DNA of 64,000 nt from Dendrolimus kikuchii (GCA_019925095.2 CM034398.1:7641001-7705000); one strand, 5' to 3'; shown: positions 45,151-56,689, numbered from the stretch's first letter. Translations and numbers: made by a program. Notes: generated by a model from the letters alone, not told the origin.

Positions 45151-45151
45151 T

Positions 45152-45481
45152 ATATATACTAATATTATAAAGAGAAAGATGGTTATTTATATAACGAATA
45201 TACCCAAAAACTACTAGACCTATTTCAAAAATTCTTTAACTACAAATACATGCTATACAAAAATTAGGGATCCCTACTAAAACTTAAATGATGTAACCCA
45301 TCAATCTAAACAAAATACTTAGCGCTGGAATCGTGTTCAACGATTTTGATGAAATTTTATATGTGCTTGAATGGGTCTCGGGGTGGTTTAATTTCACAAT
45401 TAGACCCGGTAGGTGGCGCTGGAATCGGGTTCTAGATTTTCATTTTTTCAGGGCAGGTCAGAGTCTGCCGAAACCGCTAGT
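45152..45481 (+). mobile_element. Helitron-like repeat type 2, copy 3 (longest)
   Basis: Starts 'tatactaatattataaagag' and ends 'gtctgccgaaaccgctagt'. It gives the family length of about 330 bp. Confidence 0.55.
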
Positions 45482-45667
45482 TTATTATAAGAAGAAGTCC
45501 AATAAGAAACATACATATGAAATGATTCTATAGATGGTGCCACATGTTATTCTTTACTCGCTTTGTGATGTTTTATGCTTTAAATCATATTAGTATTAGA
45601 TCAAACTGATCAAAAATGTACAATGTTACAAGATTCTTTTCTGTTTCAAGTTTATCACACGTATAAT

Positions 45668-46288
45668 ATAAAGAATAAAAATATCACACAATTCTGGAAG
45701 AAACAAAATCGGTAGTCAGTTACGTATAATCAAAGATGGTATCGACTTCGACAAACAGTGTTTGAATGGGGTCAACTACCCTATCCAAACAACTTCAATA
45801 GAATCTGACATACAGTATGATCAGCATTACCCATTATGTGACTTTTTAGATCACTGGATTACTCGTAGGTATGGATATCCTGAACCGGCGTTTGGACAGG
45901 GCGTGGTTGGGCACCTTTGATGAATGGTCCCCTATTTCGATCGCCACGTGAACGTGGAGGCGGTGCTATTTGTCGTACATACGCAGAGACTTTATGGTTC
46001 AAAAATGCTGCATTATACTTCTACACGAGCCTCTCTCAATATGAAGATATTTAAATGGGTAGAGGATTCATTTTATAACAAGACGGGCTCTATAAGAATC
46101 TTTGTACCCAAGGTCCTGGTGGATGATACTGTGATGGAAAACCATAGCGGCTTAGTTGATAGGTCCTAGCATGCTTTCCAGAATTCTACTAGCTTACTTG
46201 TATCTCTGAAAGATAGATTACATCTCGACAAAAGATCGCATTTCGGGGATTGCCCAAGGAAAGCAGATATGAGTAGATCCCTGTAGGA
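45668..46288 (+). pseudogene. Decayed coding region, possible transposon HTH protein
   Basis: One frame is open for 83, 81 and 38 codons in a row, broken only by TGA-TGA at 45918-45923 and TAG at 46167. This is far longer than expected by chance in AT-rich DNA. Pieces are 'QCLNGVNYPIQTTSIESDIQ', 'CDFLDHWITRRYGYPEPAFG', 'VEAVLFVVHTQRLYGSKM' and 'LNMKIFKWVEDSFYNKTGSI'. The last two loosely recall the N-terminal HTH (DUF4817-like) of arthropod transposon-derived proteins, but this is weak. No family is firmly recognised. Confidence 0.35.
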
Positions 46289-46289
46289 A

Positions 46290-46950
46290 ACATCCCATAC
46301 AAGATTTTTGAATAAAAGCTACAACAAAAATAAGACGTGTTAAAAACCAAGCTGGTAAACGAAGCTTAAGTTGTATACTGCTTTTATTTGTTTTTCAAGA
46401 TTCACATGTTTGTAACACCGAGTAGAGAGGCGTCGCTATAGAAATCTCACCTAAGATACTGTTATTCTAAAGCCGGCTCTGTGAGTATCTAATAGAATGC
46501 TCACTGCTTTGAAGAATTCTCCCTGTAAAGGCTTTCAGATGGTATGAAACATATAGATGTGGAACGACAAAGTACAGTATTCTTATAATATTTATTGATC
46601 AACGAAATAGTTACAATTAGGAGGAACGAAGAAGAAATGTGTGAAACTCAAAAACTAAAACAGTAACTAAAGTAAAGTAATTGTACTGAAGTATGAAATA
46701 TGACGACGTGACATTATTCTTAATTGCATTTGTTCCAAGTAGTGCCGTACCAGCTATATTTCACTATTGTAATATGGATTATATGGGCATTTAGGGAGAG
46801 TAGTCAGCTTTTTGGTGTTTAATACTTCAAATCAGGTTGGCTTCGATTCATCTCTATGTTCTTCTGGGCAATCGTTGAGACTATATGGACTGTTTCATTG
46901 TTATTGTACTGGATTAAACAAGAAACAGTAAAGTTTTAGGTCTAATATAT
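46290..46950. other. No gene seen
   Basis: AT-rich, unassigned. Confidence 0.5.
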
Positions 46951-46954
46951 ATGT

Positions 46955-47062
46955 AGTGGAACACTTACAAGCCAATAGATGGCGCTGTTCAATAATTGAT
47001 TTCACAGGTCATAAATGTTTCCCGAATCATACAAAGAATATATACAAATTTTCAACTATAAC
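46955..47062 (+). repeat. Repeat family E, copy 2, left half
   Basis: 'tagtggaacacttacaagcc' to 'ttttcaactataac'. It continues at 49924-50046 after the Jockey insertion. The final 12 bp form the left target-site duplication. Confidence 0.9.
47051..47062 (+). repeat. Target-site duplication, left
   Basis: TTCAACTATAAC, repeated at 49924-49935. It is single-copy in the empty family E copy at 54569-54580. Confidence 0.9.
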
Positions 47063-49498
47063 CCCTCTTGGAATTGTCCAATTGAAAATCCCAAAGGAAG
47101 GGAGCTTCTCCGCCTCTCGGACAGGTTCCTCTTTGGCATTTTAGCCCCCTTGACCCCCACCAGATACCCTGACAGACCGCACGTACAATACCCGAGCGTT
47201 CTCGACATAGCGCTACTGAAGGGAGTCTCCCTTCAGTTCCGCTCTATCGAAACACGGGATGACATTGATTCCGACCACTTGCCGGTCGTACTTCAGTTAG
47301 GCCCCCCGACTGACTCGACGCCACCGACGAAACCCGTCATAGATTGGGCCAAAGTCCGGGACTTGCTCGCAACGACAAGCTCCCCGGACTTGGACCGGAT
47401 CCCGGACCCGATTAACTCAGCCCAGGACAACGATATTGCCATCGAAGCCCTCACCAGCCACCTCCAGAGCGTGGTGCGGGAGTCCACTCGGCAGGTACCT
47501 CTCGAGGACCACCGACTGCCACTCCCGGACGACGTCAGAGATCTGATGAGGGAAAAGAGGGCAGCATTCAGAGCCTTCGGCAGCTTCCCCTCTCCAGATA
47601 ATAAAGCCCAATACAGGGCACTCCAACGCCAGGTCAGACTCCGTGTCCAGGAGGTCAGGAACCAACGTTGGGACCGACTGCTGGAGGAGATCTCCCCAAC
47701 TCACCAGGCTTACTGGCAGCTGGCGAGATCTCTGAAAGCAGAAACCCTCTCGAGCATGTCACCCCTCGAGAGACCTGATAACACCAAAGCGTTTGATGAC
47801 GACGAAAAGGCAGAATGTCTCGCCGAAAGTCTCGAGCTCCAATGCTCCCCCAATATTGCCAATAACGACCCGTCTCACCTATCGGAGGTAGACGCCGAGG
47901 TCGAATATCGGTCCTCCCTCCCGGCCGAAACCACACTCGAACCGGTCACGGTTGAGGAAGTACAGGATTTCATCAAAGCCCTAAAGCCCCGCAAGGCCCC
48001 AGGCAATGATGGAATCAGCCATAAACTTTTAAAAATCCTCCCCGCCCAACTTATCTTAATTATGGTAAGCATCTTCAATGCTGCCATAAATAATTGCCAA
48101 TTTCCATAGACCTGGAAAGAAGCGGAGGTCATCGGTATCCGCAAACCAGGCAAACCGGCCTCAAAGCCCTCTAGTTACCGCCCCATCAGTCTACTCAGCT
48201 CGCTGGGTAAACTGTATGAGCGAGTCCTTCTCACAAGACTGAGAGATTTTGCCTTCAGCAATAATCTCATCCCCCCTGAGCAGTTTGGCTTTAGAGCTAG
48301 ACACTCTTGTCCACAACAAGTGCTCCGCATCACGGAGCACGTCCTCTCCCACTTTCAACGCGGCGGACGAAGATTCTGGCCGACAGGCGCAGTATTCTTC
48401 GACGTCGCCAAAGCCTTCGATAAGGTCTGGCACAACGGGCTGATATACAAGCTGTATCAACTCGGTGTGCCGGACCGACTCGTACTCATTCTACGGGACT
48501 TCCTCAAAGACCGTAGATTCAGATTCCGAGTGGAGGGCACTAGATCCTCCTCTCATTCCATCTCAGCGGGAGTCCCTCAGGGCTCCGCGCTCTCCCCCTT
48601 ACTTTTCTCGCTGTACACCAGCGACATGCCACGGCACCCCCATACCGAGCTAGCCCTATATGCGGATGACACCGCCATATTCATTAGCGACCCCAGCAGA
48701 TACAGAATCTGCAGTCACCTCAACGCCGCCATCAAGGAACTAGGCGACTGGTTCCGTAGATGGAGGATTGAAGTGAACCCCGAGAAGAGTGCAGCCATCA
48801 TGTTCTCTCGTCGCTCTCTCTCACCCAATACTCGCCCCACCAACCAACTTACGCCCATCAAGCTATACGATGGAGTTATCCCCTGGGTTAACGAAGTCAA
48901 ATATCTTGGTGTAACTCTCGATAGAGGCTTGTACTTCCACAAGCACACCAGAGCGGTCGGGAACAGAGCATACTGGATCCTAGGCCGACTCTATCCGTTG
49001 ATATGCAAGAAGAGTAAGATGAGCCTTAGAAATAAGGTGACTCTATACAAAACTTGCATCCGCCCCATCATGACCTATGCGAGTGTGGTCTTCGGCCGCG
49101 CCAGCGATACAAACATCTGGAGACTGCAAAGAATCCAGAATCATTTTATGCGTGCTGCAGTCGACGCCCCGCGCTATATGCGGCTCGCCGACCTGCATCG
49201 CGATCTGGAGCTTCCCTCCATCAAAGATTATATAGTCACTCTGTCGCGCAGATTCTTTGACCTTGCCCCCCATCACCCGAACCCTCTGGTGACGGAAACG
49301 GTCAACTATAAACCCACACCGAACGCTCCCATGAGAAATCGTCGCCCTCGCAATGTACTCATTGACGAGCCCGATAAAATCACCCGTCTCCTCGCGATCA
49401 TGAACCCCCCGAGGCTCAGAACATCAGCCTGGCATAACAGACGCAGACAGAACAGACGCCGGAGAGCCCCCGGCTCGGATCCTCTTACACAAAGGTAA
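47063..49498 (+). pseudogene. Jockey-clade polyprotein (endonuclease end + reverse transcriptase), one nonsense codon
   Basis: One frame runs 811 codons to TAA at 49496-49498, broken only by TAG at 48107-48109. In order: the end of the APE-type endonuclease ('SVLDIALLKGVSLQFRSIET', then the S-D-H-L-P motif at 47270-47284); a linker; RT entry 'KPRKAPGNDGI'; 'SYRPISLLSSLGKLYERVLL'; 'PPEQFGFRARHSC'; 'FFDVAKAFDKVWHNGLIYKL'; 'SAGVPQGSALSPLLFSLYTS'; the catalytic Y-A-D-D at 48659-48670; 'KYLGVTLDRGLYFHKHT'; and the C-terminal 'APRYMRLADLHRDLELPSIK'. The RT core residues are all present. The protein would be cut in two by the stop, upstream of the palm domain. Confidence 0.93.
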
Positions 49499-49923
49499 GA
49501 CCCCACCAATCTCACACACTCAATACAGACACAAGTAGCCATACACGATTAGCATAGGCGTGTTGCTGGAGAGTTTCTTCCGCTGCTTCTTCTCCTCCAG
49601 CTATAACACGTTGCGAAGCGGTAGTAATGATAGACTAGGATCGGCTCCGCCGGCGGAGTCGATAATCGGTCCCCAAAAAACAATCATTTCAGCCTGTTGG
49701 CTTAGCTCTTTCAGCCTTTAACGGCTAATTCCCAATATAGAGTCAATCCCCCGCAGCGGTCGAGCCGAGGTCGAACCTCACAGGAGGTGCCTCCTCGAGC
49801 GTGCTGCTCCCGGGCTGAACGCCTCCGCTCCCACGGAGTCGTGAAGCCCCCAAAGTCCGGTATCGCTGAAACAGCCATCTGCGGCTATTCAGCTGGGTCC
49901 AGCTCAAAAAAAAAAAAAAAAAA
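47063..49923 (+). mobile_element. Jockey-clade LINE, 5'-truncated young insertion
   Basis: A GC-rich element ends in an 18-A tail (49906-49923), with a 12-bp duplication on both sides and a matching empty site. It starts inside the endonuclease coding region, lacking ORF1 and most of the endonuclease. A 3' UTR of about 400 bp follows the ORF stop. The contrast in base composition with its surroundings and the intact duplication indicate a recent insertion. Confidence 0.93.
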
Positions 49924-50046
49924 TTCAACTATAACAGATGGGCCTAGGCCTGCGAGAAACAACATTAACCTCGCTGGAAGATCTTCCTTTGAGACGGAGG
50001 AGCATTCCATCTCGCTCCTCCAACCCTAACGGAGCTCATCCTACAT
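49924..50046 (+). repeat. Repeat family E, copy 2, right half
   Basis: Resumes with TTCAACTATAAC, then 'agatgggcctaggcctgcg' and 'gacggaggagcattccatct', up to 'ctcatcctacat'. A family C LINE end lies directly after it. Confidence 0.9.
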
Positions 50047-50054
50047 ATAAAAGT

Positions 50055-50347
50055 CGCCATCGGTTGGGAGTTCATCCCCACTTCCTTAAGCCGCTTCGTT
50101 CATGTACGTAACGATTCTGTAGAACGTTTCTCTTGCGTACCGTGAGGATTTGGAATGAGCTCCCAGCTAAGGTTTTCCCACAGAGTTACTATATGGAGTT
50201 TTTCAAAAAGGGTGTCATAAAATTTCTTCGAAGCCGGCAGCCCGTTGGTGACAACTCTGGTGTTGCAAACGTCCATAGGCGACGGTAACCGCTTTCCATC
50301 AGGTAGACCGTCAGCCTGTCTGCTGTACTCCAGCTATAAAAAAAAAC
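50055..50347 (+). pseudogene. LINE family C, copy e
   Basis: The + frames encode 'WEFIPTSLSRFVHVRNDSVE'-like and, in the better frame, 'TVRIWNELPAKVFPQSYYME', then 'FFKKGVIKFLRSRQPVG', followed by the 3' end 'ctccagctataaaaaaaaac'. It is the best-preserved version of the WNELP part that is broken by a stop in copy a. Confidence 0.65.
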
Positions 50348-50349
50348 TA

Positions 50350-51320
50350 AAAAAAATACAAAAACCTAATTTAGTTTTTATGTGAGTAACATAAATCTAC
50401 TTACCCTACCTAGGGATTTTTATGCGGCGTAGCCGCAAGGAAAAGTCAAGTACTTGATATAAAATTAATTTTTAGTTCCCAAAAAGCGATTAAAATTGTA
50501 TAAGTTAAAGCATATTATGTTGACTTTTTAAAATCATAATTAAATTGCCATTTTTTCAAAGCCCTACATAAAATGGCAGATACAATATTAAGGCACACGA
50601 GTATAACCTAACGAAAGTAGCATCAGTGAACATGATTGCACTAAATGTCAAACACATGCTGCTGTATATTGAACATCTATTTCGATATTTGTTTGAGATC
50701 GCATTGCCGCAATATTGTATCAAGATATCAATACAATAATACTATCATTCGTATATGAAACATAATCTTGAAGATATTTGCTCACAGTATTGCAAACATA
50801 TGAAACCAATTTTTGTTGGTCGCTATTTAGAAGAACTGCTCTACAAATACAAAGAAAATATGAGTTGAAGACCATATAGCTTATATATAAGTTTTTTATT
50901 TTATTTTAAAGACACCAGTGACCACCTAACAATATATTTCGGAGCCAAGGTAGTATAGGCTTCATTTATCTAAAGTATTTACATAAATACTGACTTCTTA
51001 TAAACATTTGTAAATGTTTACGTTTAATACAAAATTGTTATTATAATAATTTGTAAATTAATTGGTTTCGATCGTCCTTATCGTCCAGCAATTACATATT
51101 TTGTTTAGTGCGTTTGTAGTGGTTTTTTAGATAATACCAAGTTTATCGGTTGTAGGGAACAATTCTAAAATATTTACAAATTAGTATATAATTTACTTCA
51201 CATAAATGCATGAATGAAAACACTATATTAATCATAGATATTATTAATAAATAATATTAAAACCAGGTATGTATACTACATTAAACAAAGATACTACATT
51301 AAACAAGAAACAAAGATAAT
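50350..51320. other. No gene seen
   Basis: AT-rich, unassigned. Confidence 0.5.
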
Positions 51321-51368
51321 CTACCCCGCAAGGGAACTGGCGTGAAGTTATGTATGTATGTATGTATT
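51321..51368 (+). mobile_element. Repeat family D, copy 4, severely 5'-truncated
   Basis: 'ctaccccgcaagggaactgg' plus the (ATGT)n tail. Only the last ~45 bp of the family remain. Confidence 0.65.
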
Positions 51369-51974
51369 AAACAAAGAGCCGCATTATCGCTTAATGTGAT
51401 CTCTTCTAGGCAACTCCCAAAACTAAAGAAAACGTAAGAGGGACGAAATAAAAAGCTGAATATTCCGTCTTTATTTATGACAAAATCATTGCACGCTGTT
51501 GCATTCGCAGAAACTGCACACGTATCTCACAGAAACAATGTTTTTCAGGATAAAAAATCTATTTATTTAACCCCATTTAAAACAAATTTAAAAGCAGCTA
51601 GTAAGCTTTAGTACAGATTTTATTAAAATCCACGTAGCTATAATATGGATGTACAGTGTTTAGTTGTCTACGTTGTTTTAACGTACTTATCTGAGAAAGT
51701 TTTAATTTACAATAAACAAATCACTAAGGGCCAACTTTTGAATCATCAGATAAAAGTTATTCATAAGAATAAAATACAACTTGGGAAAATTAAAAATGAC
51801 AGTTGCATGAATGAAACAGTTGAATTCTGTCATTTTTTAATTTAGGATCGATTTTTCAATCGTTAGATAAAAGTTAACAGTCAAATAAATTATAACTAGA
51901 GTGAATTCAAAAGTGAAACCATTCAACTATTTTATTCATAAGACTGACATATTTAATTTTATGATGTTTATACT

Positions 51975-52375
51975 TTATTCTATAACTAACTCCGTTGGCT
52001 CAGCGACTCAAAATGTGTCTTGGCCTCTGAGACGAGAACACACCACCTGTTTTTTACCTGTGCGATTTCTTGCCAGTTATGGGCTTGAAGCTCATACAGG
52101 TCAGCCTCTACTCTGTCCCGCCATCGGTACTTGGGGGGACTGACCGGGCGTCTCCCATCCGATTGTCCCAAATAGGTCCTCTTCTCCTTTTCGGTTTCGT
52201 AATAGTTGGTTTCTCCGTGAATGGGGTGTTAACCCTTTGCACAACCCCCACAGGCCCCACCTGTCGTTGGTCAGCGAGTCCATCGGACTTAGCCGGAAGC
52301 GTAGCTAGGCTGTACTACCGACCACTCCTCTATCCGCCGCCCAGAGGACGCTCCTCTACACCGTGAGGGCCAGCG
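51975..52375 (-). pseudogene. RTE-like LINE ORF tail, GC-rich
   Basis: The minus frame 51986-52171 reads 'MGQSDGRRPVSPPKYRWRDR', 'VEADLYELQAHNWQEIAQVK' and 'VSEAKTHFESLSQRS'. The GRRP.G.PK.RW.D.V..DL..L....W...A.....W...V.EAK.H pattern is an RTE-type C-terminus. Upstream (52172-52375) is GC-rich but its frames are broken. Confidence 0.65.
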
Positions 52376-52472
52376 CAAGAATCTTTATTCTATGGATAAC
52401 TTTTATCTGATAAGTGAAAAATTAGCCCTAAATTATACAAATAGCGTTTTCGGTCTATATTCGGTACTACAG

Positions 52473-52749
52473 GTGTCTGCCAACTAACCCGGATCCTACC
52501 ATGACCATGCTATGAACGTATCAGGGACGGTAAGAAATACGATACGGTCTACTATTTCCAATAAAACGTATCAATATATTCTCTCCGACAATCGTTGACG
52601 ATTTGTGTATGGCACGCGGCGGTATTGGTCGGTGACGGAACGGTCTAGTCGGCACTGAGTATAGTCCAATACTTTTCAATATAATTTGTTTTTTGCCGGA
52701 TACGTTCCTAGGACGGTCATGATATGATATGGTCTAGTACGGCAGACAC
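52473..52749. mobile_element. MITE with about 50-bp imperfect inverted ends
   Basis: The left end starts GTGTCTGCC, then 'catgaccatgctatgaacg'. The right end, complemented, starts GTGTCTGCC, then 'catgaccgtcctaggaacg'. Both ends also share 'gaacgtatc'. 277 bp, no coding frame; the target duplication is not clear. Confidence 0.6.
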
Positions 52750-52855
52750 TTTTAGACCTCTTATTCTTTACTTGTTTTTATTTATAAGTTACATTATATT
52801 TTTCCCGGTGAACAAACTATTTTTAATATCTATCTTTAATAATAAAACCTATCTT

Positions 52856-53150
52856 ATTTTTTTATTGCGGGAGTTCAGCAAACAGGCAGATGGTCCACCT
52901 AATTGAAAGTGGTTACCATCACCTATGGACAATTGCAACACCAAAGGTGCTACAAATGCGCTGCTAACTCTCTTAAGGGATATTGAAACCTAGCGACTAA
53001 TGCCGGAACACAACTCAAGGTTATTATGGCGACATACTCTAGATCAGGGGTGGTAGTCATCCAGACGGGCAAATAGCCTACCACCTCGCTTCTTACAACA
53101 GGCTTCCTAGCCGCGGGAAAATGTATTCTTTCTTCGTGCCTACAGAGATA
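52856..53150 (-). mobile_element. SINE-like family B, copy 6
   Basis: A minus copy near full length, missing a few bases near 'cacctcgcttcttacaacag'. Confidence 0.8.
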
Positions 53151-53159
53151 AAATTTTAA

Positions 53160-53900
53160 TAACCTAAACTACGAAACTAATTTCAGTGCAGAGATTAACC
53201 TATATATCTAATAATAAAATAAAAAACAAAATAACATGTAAGGAATAATTTTAAATAAATATACTAAATGTAGTTTTGAGAAAAGGAATGAATTTCGAGC
53301 GTGTAGATTTTATGTACCTACGTACTACAAAACCAGTAGAGAACATTTTACTACCTACACTTTTCATTTCAAAGTTAAAATCTAAATATAATAAAGTATA
53401 TTTTTAATAAAAAAAGACGTGACGGCGAAAGACAAAAAGGCAGTTTTAAATAACTCCCACATTTCGTTATCTAAGGAACGCCACTGATGTTAATTTATCG
53501 CTGCCTACGAGAATCGACTGGCGTGAAGCGTGAAACTTGGTAATTTGTCTTTGCTTAATATCTATTCACTGTAGACTGGCTAATTGAATTAATGCTAAAA
53601 GGAATAAATATCCTTCGTGCTCCTTGATGTACACTTTCTTTTCATTAAGTATGCTGATAACATTAATTAGGTAAGTTCTTGGCTTAATTCCTTACCAAAG
53701 ACATTGCTCTTTGTTTCGCTATTTATTTTAGTAAAAAATTTGATTTTGTATTTATACTAAATCGTTATTCCTACGCAGTAGTGTATATAGTACTTTTAAT
53801 TGGGGCACCGCAGCTATTTTAGTAAAAATTAAACTTGTAAATTGTCATGTCGATTCATTGAGTTATCCATCTTTTATGGAAGTATGTAAATCATTGTAGC
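53160..53900. other. No gene seen
   Basis: AT-rich, unassigned. Confidence 0.5.
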
Positions 53901-53902
53901 CG

Positions 53903-54090
53903 ACTTTTAACAGGAGGAAGTTCTCTATATTCTACGGTGTCCTTTTTGGATTTTCAAATACTTTTCTTCTTTTGAAAGGAGTGGTCCCATACTCACTAAG
54001 TCAGGATCTGATAAGTGAATCTCAGGGAAATCGAGAGCAGCCCTAGTTGAGCAGCGCCGAGTGCCTACACTCTTTGAAATGCAAACTGTA
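53903..54090 (+). repeat. Repeat family G, copy 2
   Basis: 'cgacttttaacaggaggaag', then 'ctaagtcaggatctgataag' and 'atctcagggaaatcgagagc', parallel to 5848-6062. Confidence 0.65.
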
Positions 54091-54321
54091 TACGCGTGCC
54101 AGTAGTACAGTTTCTACATAGGTTTAAAATATTATTCCTAAAGTTATTAAAACAACTTTAAAATAAAAGGCAGGAAATAAATATTTTGTACAACATCTTG
54201 AAGTCGGGGCCAAATAAAACATACAAATAACAACAACATTGCAAATGCACCAACTTCAAGATGTTAAAATATTATTTTTTTGCTTTTCAGTATGAAGTCG
54301 GTTTTGTTTATATGTTTATAT

Positions 54322-54442
<121 letters not shown>

Positions 54443-54478
54443 CTTCGAAAATTTTAGGTCTTTATGGATAAAGTTTTG

Positions 54479-54677
54479 TAGTGGAACACTTACAAGCCAA
54501 TAGATGACGCTGTGCAACAATTGATGTCACAAACGTTTCCCGAAACATACAAAGAATATATACAAATTTTCAACTATAACAGATAGGCCTAGGACTGCGA
54601 GGAACAACAATAGCCTCGCTGGAAGATCTTCCTTTGAGACGGAGGAGCATTCCATCTCGCTCCTCCACCCTATCGGG
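54479..54677 (+). repeat. Repeat family E, copy 3 (empty site)
   Basis: A continuous copy from 'tagtggaacacttacaagcc' to 'cgctcctccaccctatcggg'. It contains a single TTCAACTATAAC at 54569-54580 where copy 2 carries the Jockey insertion. Confidence 0.9.
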
Positions 54678-54739
54678 GCACCCCCCTTCAGTTTTTTAAG
54701 AAGCATTTTATTATTTTAAATATTTATGTGCGAAATGTA

Positions 54740-54835
54740 CCATGCCCGGAATCGAGCCCGACAGCTCTGCATTCAAGTAAATTAGGCGTCCTAATGCTTA
54801 GACTACTAAACCACAGACGCCATCTATATTTTATA
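54740..54835 (-). mobile_element. tRNA-like SINE head
   Basis: The minus strand has 'tggtttagtagtctaagc', whose TGGTTTAGTAG fits the A-box consensus. About 35 bases later comes 'ggctcgattccgggcatgg', a B box with one mismatch. 'ccgggcatggta' links it to the SINE bodies at 29877 and 40940. A true tRNA gene is unlikely because the anticodon arm is poor. Confidence 0.5.
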
Positions 54836-54839
54836 TACT

Positions 54840-55205
54840 ATAAATATACTGCAATCATTTCCTTTGTTGATCGATACCTTGGTAACTACATTTAATTTCC
54901 GTCGGCGACCGTAAAAATATTACACCCAAACTAAGCCCAGCTGCCATCAAACGAGAAACGAATGCGAAATCCCTTACACCAACGCAGATTTTCCTTAACA
55001 TTCGTCGATACAGATTCATATATAACATATACATACAGGCTTTATTTTATTACACCCACGATCTCCGCTCGCTCATGAATCCAAATGTACGCTTCCATTA
55101 TTGCAGAGGTTCTTCTACCTTTACGAAACACAATGTAAAGGCGAACTCTGTACGTGTACTTAATATACATACCGATGTAGTAAAAAAAATATTGTATACA
55201 AAATA
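54840..55205. other. No gene seen
   Basis: Unassigned, moderately AT-rich. Confidence 0.45.
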
Positions 55206-55210
55206 CAGTC

Positions 55211-55482
55211 TTTTTTATTGCTGAAGCACAGTAGAGAGGCTGACGGCCCAACTATGATGGAAAGTGGTTACCGTCGCCTATAGACATTATCAACACCCGA
55301 GGTGCTGCCAATGTGCTACCGGCCCCGAAGGAGAAACTGGAACCTGGCCACTGATGCCGGAACCATCCAGCCATCCAGTCGGACAACTGCCCTACCACCT
55401 GGCTGTGGGTTGTTTTGCCCTTTACGACAGGCCGCCCGGCCGCAAGAATCAGTATTCTTTTTCCTTTCCTGGACGGAGAAGA
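55211..55482 (-). mobile_element. SINE-like family B, copy 7
   Basis: A minus copy with a ~45-bp gap around the region that reads 'aacaacctt' in other copies. Ends are intact ('ttttttattgctgaagcaca' and 'tttcctggacgga'). Confidence 0.8.
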
Positions 55483-55492
55483 TGTCTATAAT

Positions 55493-55676
55493 AAAGTATG
55501 TTATATATAAAAATGCAGTATGCAGTAAGAAAGTATGTTGTACACAAAAATACAAATGCGTTTAGAAAGTATGTTTTATACAAAAATACAATATGCGGTA
55601 AAAAAGTATGTTGTATATAAATACACTATGCAGTAAGAAAGTATATTGTATACAAAAATACAGTTACACTAAGAAA
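55493..55676. repeat. 36-bp minisatellite, five units
   Basis: Five tandem units of 35-37 bp, each starting 'aaagtatgttgtatac'-like and ending 'atgcagtaag'-like. Diverged by a few changes each. Confidence 0.85.
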
Positions 55677-55679
55677 TAG

Positions 55680-56290
55680 ACGTGGGTCGGTCCGAGTACA
55701 ATTTAGAACTTCATCCCGACAATTCATCAGTGTTTAATTATTAATTTAGGTTTTTATAGAATTTTGACAGAGCCAGCCTCAAAAAAGGCTTTTATTGAAG
55801 ACTGTTTTAAATTCGAATTTAAAACTTATTGTATACTTTTTTATTGCGACACACGTCAAGTAAAACAGAAAGTGCTTATTGGAATAGAGGCGCTCAGTAA
55901 GCTTTCAATGCCGCGTATACCAGGCATACCGATTCTGCACCGTCAAATCAGAAAGTGACCTGAGACTTAAAATTCTTTTTTCAATATTGAGCTAATGTTT
56001 CATCGTCCTGCTATATATAGCATTGCAAGGTCTCTGTTTCTATCTATTGTCAAGTATTCAAGTTTTGGAATAACTTGGAATAATCTTCAACTTTGCAATA
56101 ATTACTTCAAACTTAAGCTCTTACGAAAGCTTGAAAAGCCATATTTCACCAAAGAGTTGAGATTTTAAAGCAGCAAAATACACAATTATTTTTGGTTAAA
56201 GAGAATCAATATTCTACACATATGGTTCACTTTTAACCAATAATATACATACATATATACATTTTTTTTTATAAAGCTGCACACCCAAAC
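55680..56290. other. No gene seen
   Basis: AT-rich. A 64-codon frame at 55764-55958 (+) has no recognisable domain. Confidence 0.45.
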
Positions 56291-56293
56291 ATA

Positions 56294-56678
56294 ACATAAT
56301 AAAACTACGTTTTAACGGTGTTAAGCGCGTTAATTTATTTGATTGTTATTATTCCGACGTTTCGGCCACTTTTCAGCGGCCGTGATCATGGGAGACAAAG
56401 ATGTCAAGTGCCAATGAGTATTGTTAAAGTTTTATTTAGCCTACCGCCATTTTAATTATTTAGTTTTAATTTTGTTCATGGTTATTATTTACTCTATGGG
56501 AGCCTAATCTAATTTACCACCGCTTCGCAACATGTTGTGGCTTGAAGACAAGAAGCGGCGCAAGAAACTTTTCAGCAAACATGCCTAGTTCTAAAATAGG
56601 TGAAAGGATAAGGATCGGAATATTAAAAATCAAATAAATTACCGCGCTTAAAACCATTAAAACGTAGTTTTATTATGT
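56294..56678. mobile_element. MITE with about 60-bp inverted ends
   Basis: Left end ACATAATAAAACTACG at 56294; the right end is its complement, finishing at 56678. About 60 bp pair with only a handful of mismatches. The inside has 'ccgacgtttcggccac' and a small hairpin (cggccac...cggccg), familiar from lepidopteran repeats. ATA on both sides may be a target duplication. No coding capacity. Confidence 0.8.
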
Positions 56679-56689
56679 ATACAAGTCGC

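Noticed and set aside
47293..49542. Many minus-strand frames of 60-95 codons
   Set aside because: Shadows of the GC-rich Jockey ORF on the + strand.
54740..54835. tRNA gene on the minus strand
   Set aside because: Only A/B-box-like motifs; B box has one mismatch and there is no convincing cloverleaf.
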